Below, in pieces: positions 1-9,238 of a DNA stretch of 36,238 bases. The stretch is from assembly GCA_029266655.1 (NCBI GenBank), contig JAQSWL010000010.1, positions 1-36,238 on the forward strand, in the 5' to 3' direction. Positions within the stretch are counted from its first letter, which is position 1, and each line of letters begins with the position of its first letter. Position numbers and translations under genes: made by a program. The stretch is from Candidatus Midichloriaceae bacterium. Its GTDB lineage: Bacteria; Pseudomonadota; Alphaproteobacteria; Rickettsiales; Midichloriaceae. The notes beneath the pieces are model-generated. The model was not told the origin of the DNA. It worked only from the letters and a program-made list of their open reading frames with translations, and made no database searches.

Positions 1-26
1 TCTTGTTAATGCCATGGCTTGTTTAA

Positions 27-2978
27 TTGCTTATTCTTTCAGAAAAAATAAGCCCGCCTTTAAATTCACTTCTTCTTCCCTTATCCATAACTGACGTTAG
101 TTACATCTTAACCAGCGTAAAGCTGTTAGAGGAACATGAACGAGAGGAGTGTTTAGGTGATATTTTACCCTATGTGGATTTTGAAACTTACTTAAAAATT
201 TATCTCGCTCAATACAGATACTGCGCTAATAGAGCTTATGAGCACAATGAAAGGCTAAGCAATGATCAAAAAGATGTGATAAAAGCACTTGTTGATTGTG
301 ATTTTAATTTTATAGAAAATTGGATAAAAAAAGACACCGAACTTGCGAAGACAGGCCTCCACTACTCAATTTTTAAGTTAATGGAGAGGCGCCGTAGTTG
401 CCTTGAAGCATTTTCTATTCCTCTTGAAGAAGCAAAAGAGAAAAGAAAATTTTTGGATAGTGATAAAAATTGGAATCTTTATGGGGTTATTGACGCCGAG
501 AACAAAATACTGGATGTTGTGAAGAAGCGTGATTGCCTAATAAGTATAGCTTTAATAGCTAAATTCGCTAACCCAGCCTGCGAAAGGATTGATAAGCATG
601 CTATTCTCAGTACACACTCGAAATATTATGTTCCTCATCTAAATACAGATCCAGATGTAGATTTAGCTGATACTTATATTAAACACCAACCTAATAGTGC
701 ATTACTTACTGACAATCTTAGCTTACTCTTGAAAATGATATTCTCTGTCTCTCAGAAGAAAAGCTCCAATATCTATACAATTTATCCTCCCTCTCTATCT
801 AAAAGGGATGAGCTTCTATCTAAAAGTAAGGTGATTTTCAAAATATTACTTGATAAGAAAAAGGAAGATAACTCACAAGATAGTCTTTGGGATATAATTA
901 AATCACTTATTGAGGAATGCTCCTTAGGTGAAAATACATATAAAAAAGATTTATTCTTTGTTTATGTACTACCAGATTTATCTCATGAAGATGTTGAGGA
1001 ATTGAAGAAAGATAGGGATACTATTTTGCAATATGTAAAAGATATAGATACTACTCCCAATTCACCTATAACTTTTCAAAATTTACAAAATCTTCATTCA
1101 AAATTATTTAAAGAAGTAAGCTTTGAATCATTTTTCAAAAAGCATTTTGCTGATAAATATCCTAAGTATTGGCGGGAAACTAAAGGCTTTAGGAGTTCAG
1201 AGGATTATCTGACTTGGCTAGCAAACAAAGTAGAAGATTCAAAAGATTTTAAAGGTATACTTAGAAAGGTTCATTTGCACAATGCTGATTCTAATATAGC
1301 AAAGGATTTACTAAAATGCCTTAAACTAAATAGCTCTTGCGATGATCCTTGGAGCAAAATCCAGAAATTATGCAACATTGAATGGTTAACTATACCTAAA
1401 GAAGATTTGTTTTTTCAATATGTGCTTCCAAATTTATCCGACGAAAACATTGGGCTGCTTAAGGAGGTTAAAAAGGACGTCCTGGATTATATAAAATCCA
1501 TAACTCGAAAAAGGATTTGTCCATATATATCCTTTAAAGATATAAAAATTTTACATTCAAAATTATTTAGCGAATTGCCCCTGGACTCATTTTTCAAAGA
1601 GCACTTTGCTGGCAACTCTCCTTTGTATTGGGCGGAAATTGAAAGCTTTAGCGATCCATCTGAATATCTTGATTGGCTAAAAAATAAAATAGACAATTTT
1701 GAAATGGAAGATCTAAGCAAACACGAGTTGTTTTTCAAATATGTACTTCCAAACCTAAGCATTAAGAACTTTCAATTACTTAAGGACGTTAGACAAGAAG
1801 CTCTGGAGTATATAAAAACTATAACTAAAGCAGGTTTTTCTCCAAATCCATATATGGAAGATATAAAAAATTTACATTTAAAATTATTTGACGATATAGC
1901 CTTTGACTTATTTTTCGAAAAGTACTTTGCTGACAAATATCCTAAGTATTGGGGAAAAAAAGACTTTGAAAAAGCATCTGAGTATCTTGATTGGCTAAAA
2001 AATAAAATAGACAATTTTGAAATGGAATATCTAAGTAAACACGAGTTGTTTTTCAAATATGTGCTTCCAAACCTATCCAGTCAGAACATTGAATTGCTTA
2101 AAAAAGATACAGCTGCTATTTTGCAGTATGTAAAAGATATAGATACTACTCCCAATTCACCTATAACTTTTGAAAGATTAAAAAATCTGCATTCAAAATT
2201 ATTTAGCGAAGTAAAATTTGACTCATTTTTCAAAGAGCATTTTGCTGACAAATATCCGGGGTATTGGAAGAGTATTAACGGCTTTAGGGATTCAAATGAT
2301 TATCTGACTTGGCTCAAAGATAAGGTAGAAAATAACAAATTGGACTCAGATACCCTTCTTAATATCTATGGACGTGGTAAATTAGGTCTTATGGCGGAAG
2401 ACTTACGAAAAATTACGACACGGATAGTGTTTAAAAAAATTTTTAATCAGGGTTCAATTAAATCTCTTTGGGATACAGAAAATTATCGATTACCTAAATA
2501 CATCAAATCGTTTGGAAACTATCCTTGCCTCTTAAAGGTAGGCTTTTTAGAACCCTTAGCTTTTACAACGGCAATTAACTATACTATGCAGATTTTAAAT
2601 GTAGATAGTAATCTTCGATACATGGCAACCGCTGCCTCACTTCTATGCTCGACCACGTTTTCAGCACTCGATTATTATGGGTCATCCTATCCTAAAAAGG
2701 GAAGAGACCTTGATTTACTGAATTGGCGCATACTTTTGGGATCAATTAGTTTAATTGGAAGTACCGTTATATGTCCTCCTATACTTAACTTTTTTTGTCC
2801 TCAGCTTGTTCCTATACTCAACATTCGAGAAAACATGCATTTATCCCTAGCTGCTTCTGCGATTGGCCTTTTAAACTATGCTTCACAAAGTTGTACTACT
2901 GGATATATAATTATAGATAAACCCCTAGACCTTATAGACCGCGCCTTAGGTGCAGTGCTGCCAGAATGGGGTAGGTAG
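27..2978 (+). CDS. Large repeat protein with hydrophobic C-terminus, function unknown
   Basis: I do not recognise this 983-residue protein. It carries four related units starting near residues 306, 459, 565 and 671; units 2 to 4 repeat every 106 residues. Each opens with a motif like LFFKYVLPNLS, then an LHSKLF helix, then FFKEHFADKYPxYW, and ends with EYLDWLKNKID. Units 2 to 4 are similar at DNA level too (the TATCTTGATTGGCTAAAAA block recurs 318 bases apart), so they arose by recent tandem duplication. Residues ~830-983 hold several hydrophobic stretches (for example around 893-918), suggesting a membrane-anchored tail. No signal peptide is obvious. The start is unsure: an in-frame stop lies at 24-26, the first possible start is TTG at 27, and the first in-frame ATG is far inside (about residue 118). 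A frameshift or a gene beginning left of the window is possible. It may be a host-interaction protein, but that is inference. Confidence 0.75.
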   Translation: MLILSEKISPPLNSLLLPLSITDVSYILTSVKLLEEHEREECLGDILPYVDFETYLKIYLAQYRYCANRAYEHNERLSNDQKDVIKALVDCDFNFIENWIKKDTELAKTGLHYSIFKLMERRRSCLEAFSIPLEEAKEKRKFLDSDKNWNLYGVIDAENKILDVVKKRDCLISIALIAKFANPACERIDKHAILSTHSKYYVPHLNTDPDVDLADTYIKHQPNSALLTDNLSLLLKMIFSVSQKKSSNIYTIYPPSLSKRDELLSKSKVIFKILLDKKKEDNSQDSLWDIIKSLIEECSLGENTYKKDLFFVYVLPDLSHEDVEELKKDRDTILQYVKDIDTTPNSPITFQNLQNLHSKLFKEVSFESFFKKHFADKYPKYWRETKGFRSSEDYLTWLANKVEDSKDFKGILRKVHLHNADSNIAKDLLKCLKLNSSCDDPWSKIQKLCNIEWLTIPKEDLFFQYVLPNLSDENIGLLKEVKKDVLDYIKSITRKRICPYISFKDIKILHSKLFSELPLDSFFKEHFAGNSPLYWAEIESFSDPSEYLDWLKNKIDNFEMEDLSKHELFFKYVLPNLSIKNFQLLKDVRQEALEYIKTITKAGFSPNPYMEDIKNLHLKLFDDIAFDLFFEKYFADKYPKYWGKKDFEKASEYLDWLKNKIDNFEMEYLSKHELFFKYVLPNLSSQNIELLKKDTAAILQYVKDIDTTPNSPITFERLKNLHSKLFSEVKFDSFFKEHFADKYPGYWKSINGFRDSNDYLTWLKDKVENNKLDSDTLLNIYGRGKLGLMAEDLRKITTRIVFKKIFNQGSIKSLWDTENYRLPKYIKSFGNYPCLLKVGFLEPLAFTTAINYTMQILNVDSNLRYMATAASLLCSTTFSALDYYGSSYPKKGRDLDLLNWRILLGSISLIGSTVICPPILNFFCPQLVPILNIRENMHLSLAASAIGLLNYASQSCTTGYIIIDKPLDLIDRALGAVLPEWGR

Positions 2979-3040
2979 TTTGTCATTATCATTTTTACTT
3001 GTAGTAAATTAAGGGTTGGCAAAAGGTATAGACGACAGGA

Positions 3041-3153
3041 AATTTGAAAAAGTGGTAGGAGCAGCAACTTCGAGCACCGTAAGCCTATATTAATAGGTGC
3101 GGATGCGGAGAAGTTAGCTGCGACGCTCCAATTTTTCAAATTAACGGAGTATA
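3041..3153. repeat. Palindromic repeat family D, complete copy
   Basis: AATTTGAAAAA at 3041-3051 is mirrored by TTTTTCAAATT at 3132-3142, and inner blocks GCAGCAACTTC and GAAGTTAGCTGC also pair. The centre has a small hairpin CCTAT-ATTA-ATAGG. Next comes a tail, AACGGAGTATA, that recurs at 13687-13697 and 10831-10841. The right arm and tail overlap the stop codon and last codons of the minus-strand RND pump gene. The rest of 2979-3140 shows no gene. Confidence 0.75.
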
Positions 3154-6100
3154 GATATTCTTTTTTGAACTACCCAATAATAAAAAACCGGGACGAATAT
3201 TACACCAATAAAAGTTGTAAATATCATCCCCCCAAATACTCCAGCGCCTATAGAATGCCTACTATTAGCTCCGGCCCCACTGCTAAGCAAAAGTGGCAAT
3301 ACTCCTAAAATAAAAGCAAGTGAAGTCATAATAATGGGTTTAAAGCGGAGCCTTACAGATTCAATCAAAGCTTTTATCACATCATGCCCTTCTTCTCTTT
3401 TTAAATTAGCAAACTCCACAATTAGAATAGCATTTTTAGCACTAAGGCCAATTAAGGTTATTATTCCAACTTGGAAATAAATATCGTTAGCCATACGCCC
3501 TATTGAAATAGCGACAAGCGCCCCTAATAATGCAAAAGGCACAACAAGTAATACAGCAATTGGCAACGACCACTGCTCATATTGCGCCGCTAAAATTAGG
3601 AAAATAGCAATCACTCCAAATATAAAAGCAAATGTTGCAGTATTACCAGTTTGCTTTTGCTGGTATGACTCTCCGCTCCATGCAACTATAAAATCTTTGG
3701 GTAGCTTTTCAGCAACTAATGACTCTAATGCTTCCATTGCCTCACCCATGCTGTAACCTGCCCCGGCTTCACCATTAATTCTAGCGGCCGCAAAGCCATT
3801 AAATCTATCTATTTGTTCAACGCCTTTAACTTCTGTCAATGCCACTATTGCACTCATAGGTATCATTTGGCCGGAAAGAGATTTCACATAAATCTTATTT
3901 ATGTCTTCTGGGAAACTCTTATATTTGGCATCCGCCTGTAACAACACTTTATAACTTTTTCCAAACTTATTAAAGTCATTAACATATACAGGGCTCAAAG
4001 CCGCACTTAAATTTTCATAAATAAAATTAAGTGGCACACCGAGTGATTTAGCTTTCTGCTTATCCACCTCTGCAAATAACTGAGGCACATTTGCTCTAAA
4101 TGATGAATTTAGTCCACGAATTTGCGGCGTTTCTTTAACGCCTTCTAAAACATCCTGCAACACTTTACTTAACCCTGATATTTGAGTATTGCCTCTATTT
4201 TGCAGAAAAGCCTCAAATCCTCCAGTAGTGCCTAAACCTGGTATACTAGGGACATTAAAAGCAATAACCGATGCTTCCTTAATAAAATAGCCCTTGCCCA
4301 TTATAAAGGCCGCAATGCTAGCAACATCCATATTTTTTCCTTTACGCTCGTCCCAGTCTCTAAGCGTAACCCAAATTGTTGCTGCAGAGGATTTGATGCC
4401 GCCACTTAAAATGTCAAACCCGCTATATGAAATTACATCTTTAACCGCTGGATTGGTTTTAATTATTTTAGTAAGTTCTCCTACAGCATCTTGCGTTCTA
4501 GTTATAGAAGCTGCATCTGGAAGATTAATGCTTGCAAGCAAATATCCTTGATCTTCTTTTGGCACAAAATTTTTAGGAGTAATTTGAAATAAACTATAAG
4601 TAACACCTAGCATAGCTAAATACAAAAAGAGCATTAAGGCCCCTCTCCTAATTGACTTCTCAACTAAGCCGCTAAAGTAATTAGAAATTTTTTCAAATAA
4701 ACTATTGAACCCCAGGAAAAATTTATTTGTATTTTCATGCACGTCATTTCTTATAAGCATTACACATAAAACTGGGGTAAGGGTCAGCGCAACAATGCCA
4801 GAAATCACAACAGATATAGTTATTGTTACTGCAAATTGTTTATATAACTGCCCTGTCATTCCGCCTAAAAAAGAAACTGGTATAAACACTGCACATAGAA
4901 CTAAAACTATTGCAATTACCGGTCCAGTAACTTCACTCATAGCTTTTATCGTTGCATCTTTAACTGAAAGTTTCTCGGCTTTCATAATCCGCTCAACGTT
5001 TTCAAGCACTACAATGGCATCATCAACCACTATACCGATTGCCAGAACTAATCCAAAAAGAGTTAAGGTGTTAATGGAAAATCCAAGCAAATAAATCCCA
5101 GCAAATGTGCCTATTATAGAAACAGGTACTGCAAGGCACGGTATAAGAGTTGCCCGCCAATTTTGCAAAAATAAGTACACCACTAAAAATACTAAACAAA
5201 TGGCCTCAAATAATGTTTTTACCACTTCATCAATTGAAATTTTGACAAATCTAGTAGTATCATAAGGGATCGAATAAGACACGCCAGATGGGAATAGTTT
5301 GCTTAATTCCTCAAATTTATTAATAGTCTTTTCTGCAACAGATAATATATTTGCCCCAGGTTGTGGGTATACAGCTATTAAAGTTGCAGGGCTTCCATTT
5401 AGCTGCCCATAAGTTTCATAATCTTCTGCCCCAAGCTGAATGCTTGCTACATCTCTCAATTTAATGGAGGAGCCATCAGCATTACTTTTCAGACTTATAT
5501 CTCCAAACTCTTCCTCATTAACAAGCCTGCCTGCAGTTGCAACTGCAAGTGTTAAGTCAACTGGCTCTGATGTTGGGATTTGCCCAATCTTACCAACTGC
5601 GTATAAAGAATTCTGCTCCCTAATGCTTGCCACCACATCTGATACTGTAAGGCCATAAAAACTAAGTCTATCCGGTTTCAACCATATGCGCATGGAGTAA
5701 GCTTTTGCTCCCATTATTTTTGCGTCCCCAACACCATTCACGCGTTTGAGCTCATCTAAAATATTAATCGCTGCATAATTGCTTAATTCCACATCACCCA
5801 TTATTGGCGATTTTGATTGTAGGCTCGCAATCAGTACGGTTGATGAACTTTTTTTAAGAGCGGAGATACCGCTTCTTCTAACCTCTTCTGGTAACTTTGG
5901 CTCCACCAATTTAATACGATTACTCACATCTATCAAAGCTTGGTCCACATTTGTGCCGACCTCAAAAGTAATGGATATACTAGCGCTGCCATCATTAGCA
6001 GAAGTGGAACTCATATATAACATGTGCTCAACACCATTTAGCTGTTGCTCAATTGGAACGACCACCGTATTTTCCACAACCGAAGCACTGGCTCCAGGAT

Positions 6101-6248
6101 ATGATGCTTCCACAAAAATTTGCGGCGGAGCAATTTCTGGAAATTGGGCAACTGGTAAGTTAAAGATGGAAACTATCCCAGATAACATTATGAAAATAGA
6201 AATCACCACTGATAGCACAGGACGATTGATGAAAAAAGAACCTGACAT
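3141..6248 (-). CDS. acrB: RND efflux pump inner-membrane transporter (AcrB/MexB, HAE1 family)
   Basis: This is the proton-driven inner-membrane transporter of a tripartite RND multidrug pump. It is 1035 residues from the chosen start, the usual length. The N-terminus MSGSFFINRPVLSVV is the typical RND cytoplasmic start and first membrane helix. The first periplasmic loop has NLPVAQFPEIAPP and the multiple ENTVVVPIEQQLNG blocks. The proton-relay Asp pair is present in GIVVDDAIVVLENVER, and the relay Lys in GLSAKNAILIVEFA. I chose ATG at 6248 rather than an in-frame ATG at 6299, because the extra 17 residues would come from a palindromic repeat and RND pumps begin with the chosen sequence. It lies 115 bases downstream of the adaptor gene in the same operon. 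No outer-membrane TolC partner is in the window. Substrates cannot be predicted. The last residues and stop overlap the tail of a family D repeat. Confidence 0.95.
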   Translation of the reverse strand: MSGSFFINRPVLSVVISIFIMLSGIVSIFNLPVAQFPEIAPPQIFVEASYPGASASVVENTVVVPIEQQLNGVEHMLYMSSTSANDGSASISITFEVGTNVDQALIDVSNRIKLVEPKLPEEVRRSGISALKKSSSTVLIASLQSKSPIMGDVELSNYAAINILDELKRVNGVGDAKIMGAKAYSMRIWLKPDRLSFYGLTVSDVVASIREQNSLYAVGKIGQIPTSEPVDLTLAVATAGRLVNEEEFGDISLKSNADGSSIKLRDVASIQLGAEDYETYGQLNGSPATLIAVYPQPGANILSVAEKTINKFEELSKLFPSGVSYSIPYDTTRFVKISIDEVVKTLFEAICLVFLVVYLFLQNWRATLIPCLAVPVSIIGTFAGIYLLGFSINTLTLFGLVLAIGIVVDDAIVVLENVERIMKAEKLSVKDATIKAMSEVTGPVIAIVLVLCAVFIPVSFLGGMTGQLYKQFAVTITISVVISGIVALTLTPVLCVMLIRNDVHENTNKFFLGFNSLFEKISNYFSGLVEKSIRRGALMLFLYLAMLGVTYSLFQITPKNFVPKEDQGYLLASINLPDAASITRTQDAVGELTKIIKTNPAVKDVISYSGFDILSGGIKSSAATIWVTLRDWDERKGKNMDVASIAAFIMGKGYFIKEASVIAFNVPSIPGLGTTGGFEAFLQNRGNTQISGLSKVLQDVLEGVKETPQIRGLNSSFRANVPQLFAEVDKQKAKSLGVPLNFIYENLSAALSPVYVNDFNKFGKSYKVLLQADAKYKSFPEDINKIYVKSLSGQMIPMSAIVALTEVKGVEQIDRFNGFAAARINGEAGAGYSMGEAMEALESLVAEKLPKDFIVAWSGESYQQKQTGNTATFAFIFGVIAIFLILAAQYEQWSLPIAVLLVVPFALLGALVAISIGRMANDIYFQVGIITLIGLSAKNAILIVEFANLKREEGHDVIKALIESVRLRFKPIIMTSLAFILGVLPLLLSSGAGANSRHSIGAGVFGGMIFTTFIGVIFVPVFYYWVVQKRISILR

Positions 6249-6283
6249 TATTTCAACTCTTAGAAATTGGGTTATTATCTTCC

Positions 6284-6445
6284 TTATACCAAATCTCATA
6301 AATAAATAGAGATAGTAAAGCCAGATTTTGGCAAAGTGCGAAGGGAAAAAGTAGTTGCATATTTTACATATTCATCAATTTTTTACCAAGTGAATTTGCC
6401 AAAAGATGCGCTTTAATGCTCTCTTTATTTTGAGATTTGGTATTA
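6284..6445. repeat. Palindromic repeat family A, copy 1
   Basis: A 162-base imperfect palindrome. The left end TTATACCAAATCTCA and the right end, read in reverse, TAATACCAAATCTCA match at 14 of 15 positions. An inner pair AGATTTTGGCAAA / TTTGCCAAAAGAT adds to the stem. It is nearly identical to the copy at 25052-25212. It fills the gap between the acrA-like and acrB-like genes and extends into the 3' end of the former. Confidence 0.85.
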
Positions 6446-7641
6446 TTACTGAATTCCTCTATAACCGGTGATTCCTCAATGGTGTTGGTTATATTAACTT
6501 TATCTCCTGGTTGAAGCTTTAAAAACCCATCTATAACAACTCGATCTCCAGCTGATACTCCAGACACTATTTGCACAAAGTCTTTAAATTTTGGCCCTTC
6601 TTTTACCGTTTTAAGCTCAGCTTCATTAGCTTTATTTATAATAAATACTTGCTTACCATTTGTAGACTCCATAACTGCGCGCTTTGGTATCACTAATGCA
6701 TTAGGCCTCATCCCACCTCTTAAAACCAATCTTACAAATTGCCCAGCTATTAATTTATTCCCAGGATTTGCAAATGTCGCACGAATATTCATAACCCCAG
6801 AGCCTTTACCAAATTCTGCATCAGCAAAATTTAGTCTACCCACCTGGTCAAACTTTATACCATTGCCATAATACATATCTACTGGCAGTAATTCACCTGG
6901 CGGTAATTTTAAAAATCCCTTCGCTACATCTTGCCTCATTTTAATAAAATCCGCTTCAGACATACTGAAATTTACATATATAGGGTCTAGCTGGGTTATT
7001 TTAGTAAGAACATTATCACCTGTTGCGCTAATCAAAGATCCTTCATTTTGGTTTGTTTTAGAGACAATCCCAGAAGCTGGCGCATAAATATTTGTATATT
7101 GTAAATTGATTTGCGCCTCTTCCACAGCGGTTTTAGCTGAATCCACACCAGCCATAGCAAGCTCTAACCTTGATAATGAATCATCATAATCTTTTTGGCT
7201 AATTGCATTTTTTTCTATCAGCTTCTTTAGCCTTGATTCATCTCGCACAGCCTGCTCTAGTTGGGCTTCTGCTTTGGCCATTCCAGCTTCTGCATTGCGT
7301 AATGCTATTTTGTATTTTTCTGATTCTATCTGAAACAGAGGAGCTCCTTCTTTAATATCATCTCCTTCTACAAATAATATTTTTTGTAATACGCCAGAAA
7401 CTCTAGGCCGCACTTCAACCACTTTAGAGTTCATTGTTTCACCCGAGAAATCAAATACCACAAGAATATCAACAGGTTTAACTACCATAATCGAAACCAT
7501 AGCTGGTAGCTTGGCTTTAGGAGCATTAGATTCTTTGTGTTCGAGATGGATAACACCAAAAATTACACCCACCACCACCGAAATTATAATAACAGTAACC
7601 CTATTAGCCTTTAACTTCTCAAGTAAATTTTCAGTATTCAT
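6364..7641 (-). CDS. acrA: RND efflux periplasmic adaptor (AcrA/MexA family)
   Basis: This is the membrane-fusion subunit linking the RND transporter to an outer-membrane channel. The 425 residues start with a short cytoplasmic stretch and one membrane anchor (about residues 14-33). There is no lipobox, unlike E. coli AcrA. Then come the split biotinyl-lipoyl domain (VVEVRPRVSGVLQKILFVEG and later IYAPASGIVSKTNQNEGSLI), an alpha-helical coiled-coil hairpin rich in Ala, Glu and Lys between them (about 108-170), and beta-barrel and membrane-proximal domains (PGNKLIAGQFVRLVLRGG). It is the first gene of a two-gene operon with the transporter. Oddly, the last 26 codons, from NTKSQNKES onward, are encoded by the right half of a palindromic repeat, so the natural C-terminus was replaced or extended. 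Confidence 0.93.
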   Translation of the reverse strand: MNTENLLEKLKANRVTVIIISVVVGVIFGVIHLEHKESNAPKAKLPAMVSIMVVKPVDILVVFDFSGETMNSKVVEVRPRVSGVLQKILFVEGDDIKEGAPLFQIESEKYKIALRNAEAGMAKAEAQLEQAVRDESRLKKLIEKNAISQKDYDDSLSRLELAMAGVDSAKTAVEEAQINLQYTNIYAPASGIVSKTNQNEGSLISATGDNVLTKITQLDPIYVNFSMSEADFIKMRQDVAKGFLKLPPGELLPVDMYYGNGIKFDQVGRLNFADAEFGKGSGVMNIRATFANPGNKLIAGQFVRLVLRGGMRPNALVIPKRAVMESTNGKQVFIINKANEAELKTVKEGPKFKDFVQIVSGVSAGDRVVIDGFLKLQPGDKVNITNTIEESPVIEEFSNNTKSQNKESIKAHLLANSLGKKLMNM

Positions 7642-7670
7642 TTCTATCTATATCAATTACATAGCTACCG

Positions 7671-7698
7671 ATACTAGAGAAACTGTTTTCTTTTTCAA
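7671..7698 (-). promoter_or_regulatory. Candidate sigma70-type promoter of the acrAB operon
   Basis: On the minus strand TTGAAA (7698-7693) and TAGTAT (7676-7671) are separated by 16 bases, and the -10 ends about 30 bases before the ATG at 7641. The match is by eye and AT-rich DNA gives chance hits. Confidence 0.4.
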
Positions 7699-7730
7699 GA
7701 GTTACTTATGTTCAATTATTTTCAGGGCTT

Positions 7731-8051
7731 TTAATTAGCTGCATATGCCATATCAAACCACTTATGTAGCTCTTCTTCATCCTCCAGCACTTCAGGCATA
7801 ACACGCCAATATCGCATTTTCACCAATCCGCTTTTGCCCATATAAGTAAATGGCTCAGATCCATATGTTTGAAATAACTTACTAGCCGCATCATCCGCTT
7901 TAAAATACAGCTCGTTATCTGCAATTATGGCAAATATCACACCATTTTTATATATGCCATAACCTCCAAACATTGCTCGTGTAGTTATTGGGCCAAATGG
8001 CTCCAAGATCTCCTTAACATACTCTAAGAATTTATTATCTTTCCTTTTCAT
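7731..8051 (-). CDS. TfoX/Sxy N-terminal domain protein
   Basis: A 106-residue protein made only of the TfoX N-terminal domain. Family marks are EILEPFGPITTRAMFGGYGIYKNG near the start, then the strand ELYFKADD and the MRYWRVMPEVLEDEEEL stretch. The name comes from the competence regulator Sxy/TfoX, but single-domain members like this one are common in alphaproteobacteria with no proven role. I chose ATG at 8051; an upstream in-frame TTG at 8069 would overlap the preceding gene. The ATG lies 11 bases after the stop of the flavoprotein gene, so the two are probably co-transcribed. Confidence 0.85.
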   Translation of the reverse strand: MKRKDNKFLEYVKEILEPFGPITTRAMFGGYGIYKNGVIFAIIADNELYFKADDAASKLFQTYGSEPFTYMGKSGLVKMRYWRVMPEVLEDEEELHKWFDMAYAAN

Positions 8052-8062
8052 ACTTATACTGT

Positions 8063-9238
8063 TTAACAATTACTGCCAGCTACAAAACCTGAAGACCATG
8101 CCCATTGAAAATTATATCCACCTAACCACCCAGTTACATCAACAACTTCCCCAATAAAATATAAATTTGGGACTTTAAGTGCTTCCATAGTTTTAGAAGA
8201 AAGCTCTTTAGTATCTACCCCACCTGCTGTAACTTCAGCTTTTGCATAGCCTTCTGTACCGTTTATTTTAACTTTGAAGCTGTCTAAATCATAAACAATT
8301 TTTTGCAAATCTTTTTGCTTAAAATCCGCAATACGTTTGCTATACCCAGCACTGTCACACCATAAATCAACAAATCTATTTGGAAGATAACTCTTTAAAA
8401 AATTATTAATTTTGACTTTACGCGCATCTTCGCTTGCAAGCTCTTCTGTTAAGTTTATATCTGGCGTCAGGTTAAGCTTTATTTCCGCATCCGCATACTT
8501 TTCTATATAAGAAGATATTTGCAAGATAGCGGGGCCGCTTAGACCTCTATGGGTAAATAACACGCTCTCCTTAAAACATGCCCCAGAGTAAGAAACTATA
8601 GCAAGTAATGATACGCCACTCAAACCTTTATATCCAGGCATATCAATATCTGAAAAAGTCAAAGGCACAAGGGCTGGCCTTGTTTGCACTATTTTAATCC
8701 CAAATTGCTTAGCAATTCTATAGCCAAAATCAGTAGAGCCTAACTTTGGAATTGACAGTCCCCCAGTTGCAATGATTAATGAATGCGATTTAAACTCACT
8801 TAGGTTCGATTTAATTACAAATCCCTCATTCTTTTTAACCTCATTAACCATGCAATTGAGTAATATCTCTACCCTTGCTGCTTTGCACTCGTTCATAAGC
8901 ATATCTATAATTTGTTTTGAAGAGCCATCACAAAAAAGCTGCCCTAAGGTTTTTTCGTGGTATTCAATACCATGTGATTCAACCAATTTGATAAAATCAT
9001 GCTGCGAGTATTGCGCTAAAGCAGAGATTGCAAAATGTGGATTTTGGGATAGATAGTTTTTATAAGTAGCATTAATATTGGTAAAATTACACCTTCCGCC
9101 ACCAGAAATGCGGATCTTTTCGCCCACCTTATCAGAATGGTCCAAAAGTAAAACCTTTTTACCTCTTTGCCCGGCTGTCATTGCCGCCATCATGCCTGCA
9201 GCACCGCAGCCAATAATTATTACATCATATGTTTTCAT
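8063..9238 (-). CDS. FAD-dependent oxidoreductase of the HI0933/YhiN (BaiN-like) family
   Basis: A 391-residue flavoprotein. The N-terminus MKTYDVIIIGCGAAGMMAA is a Rossmann dinucleotide-binding motif for FAD. It is followed by the family signature GEKIRISGGGRCNFTN and, later, IIATGGLSIPKLGSTDFGY. The C-terminal GEVVDVTGWLGGYNFQWAWSSG is the second conserved FAD-contacting block. The length is typical. The substrate of most family members is unknown, though one homologue (BaiN) is reported in bile-acid metabolism. Its start overlaps the ubiB stop by four bases (ATGA), so it is translationally coupled to ubiB. Confidence 0.93.
   Translation of the reverse strand: MKTYDVIIIGCGAAGMMAAMTAGQRGKKVLLLDHSDKVGEKIRISGGGRCNFTNINATYKNYLSQNPHFAISALAQYSQHDFIKLVESHGIEYHEKTLGQLFCDGSSKQIIDMLMNECKAARVEILLNCMVNEVKKNEGFVIKSNLSEFKSHSLIIATGGLSIPKLGSTDFGYRIAKQFGIKIVQTRPALVPLTFSDIDMPGYKGLSGVSLLAIVSYSGACFKESVLFTHRGLSGPAILQISSYIEKYADAEIKLNLTPDINLTEELASEDARKVKINNFLKSYLPNRFVDLWCDSAGYSKRIADFKQKDLQKIVYDLDSFKVKINGTEGYAKAEVTAGGVDTKELSSKTMEALKVPNLYFIGEVVDVTGWLGGYNFQWAWSSGFVAGSNC

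Noticed and set aside
6249-6299. 17-residue N-terminal extension of AcrB
   Set aside because: The extra codons start in the end of a palindromic repeat and RND pumps normally start at the FFINRPV helix, so the inner ATG at 6248 is preferred.
5779-6309. 176-codon open frame on the plus strand opposite acrB
   Set aside because: It is antisense to a strongly supported RND transporter, has no recognisable motif and ends in repeat DNA. Codon content mirrors the sense gene.
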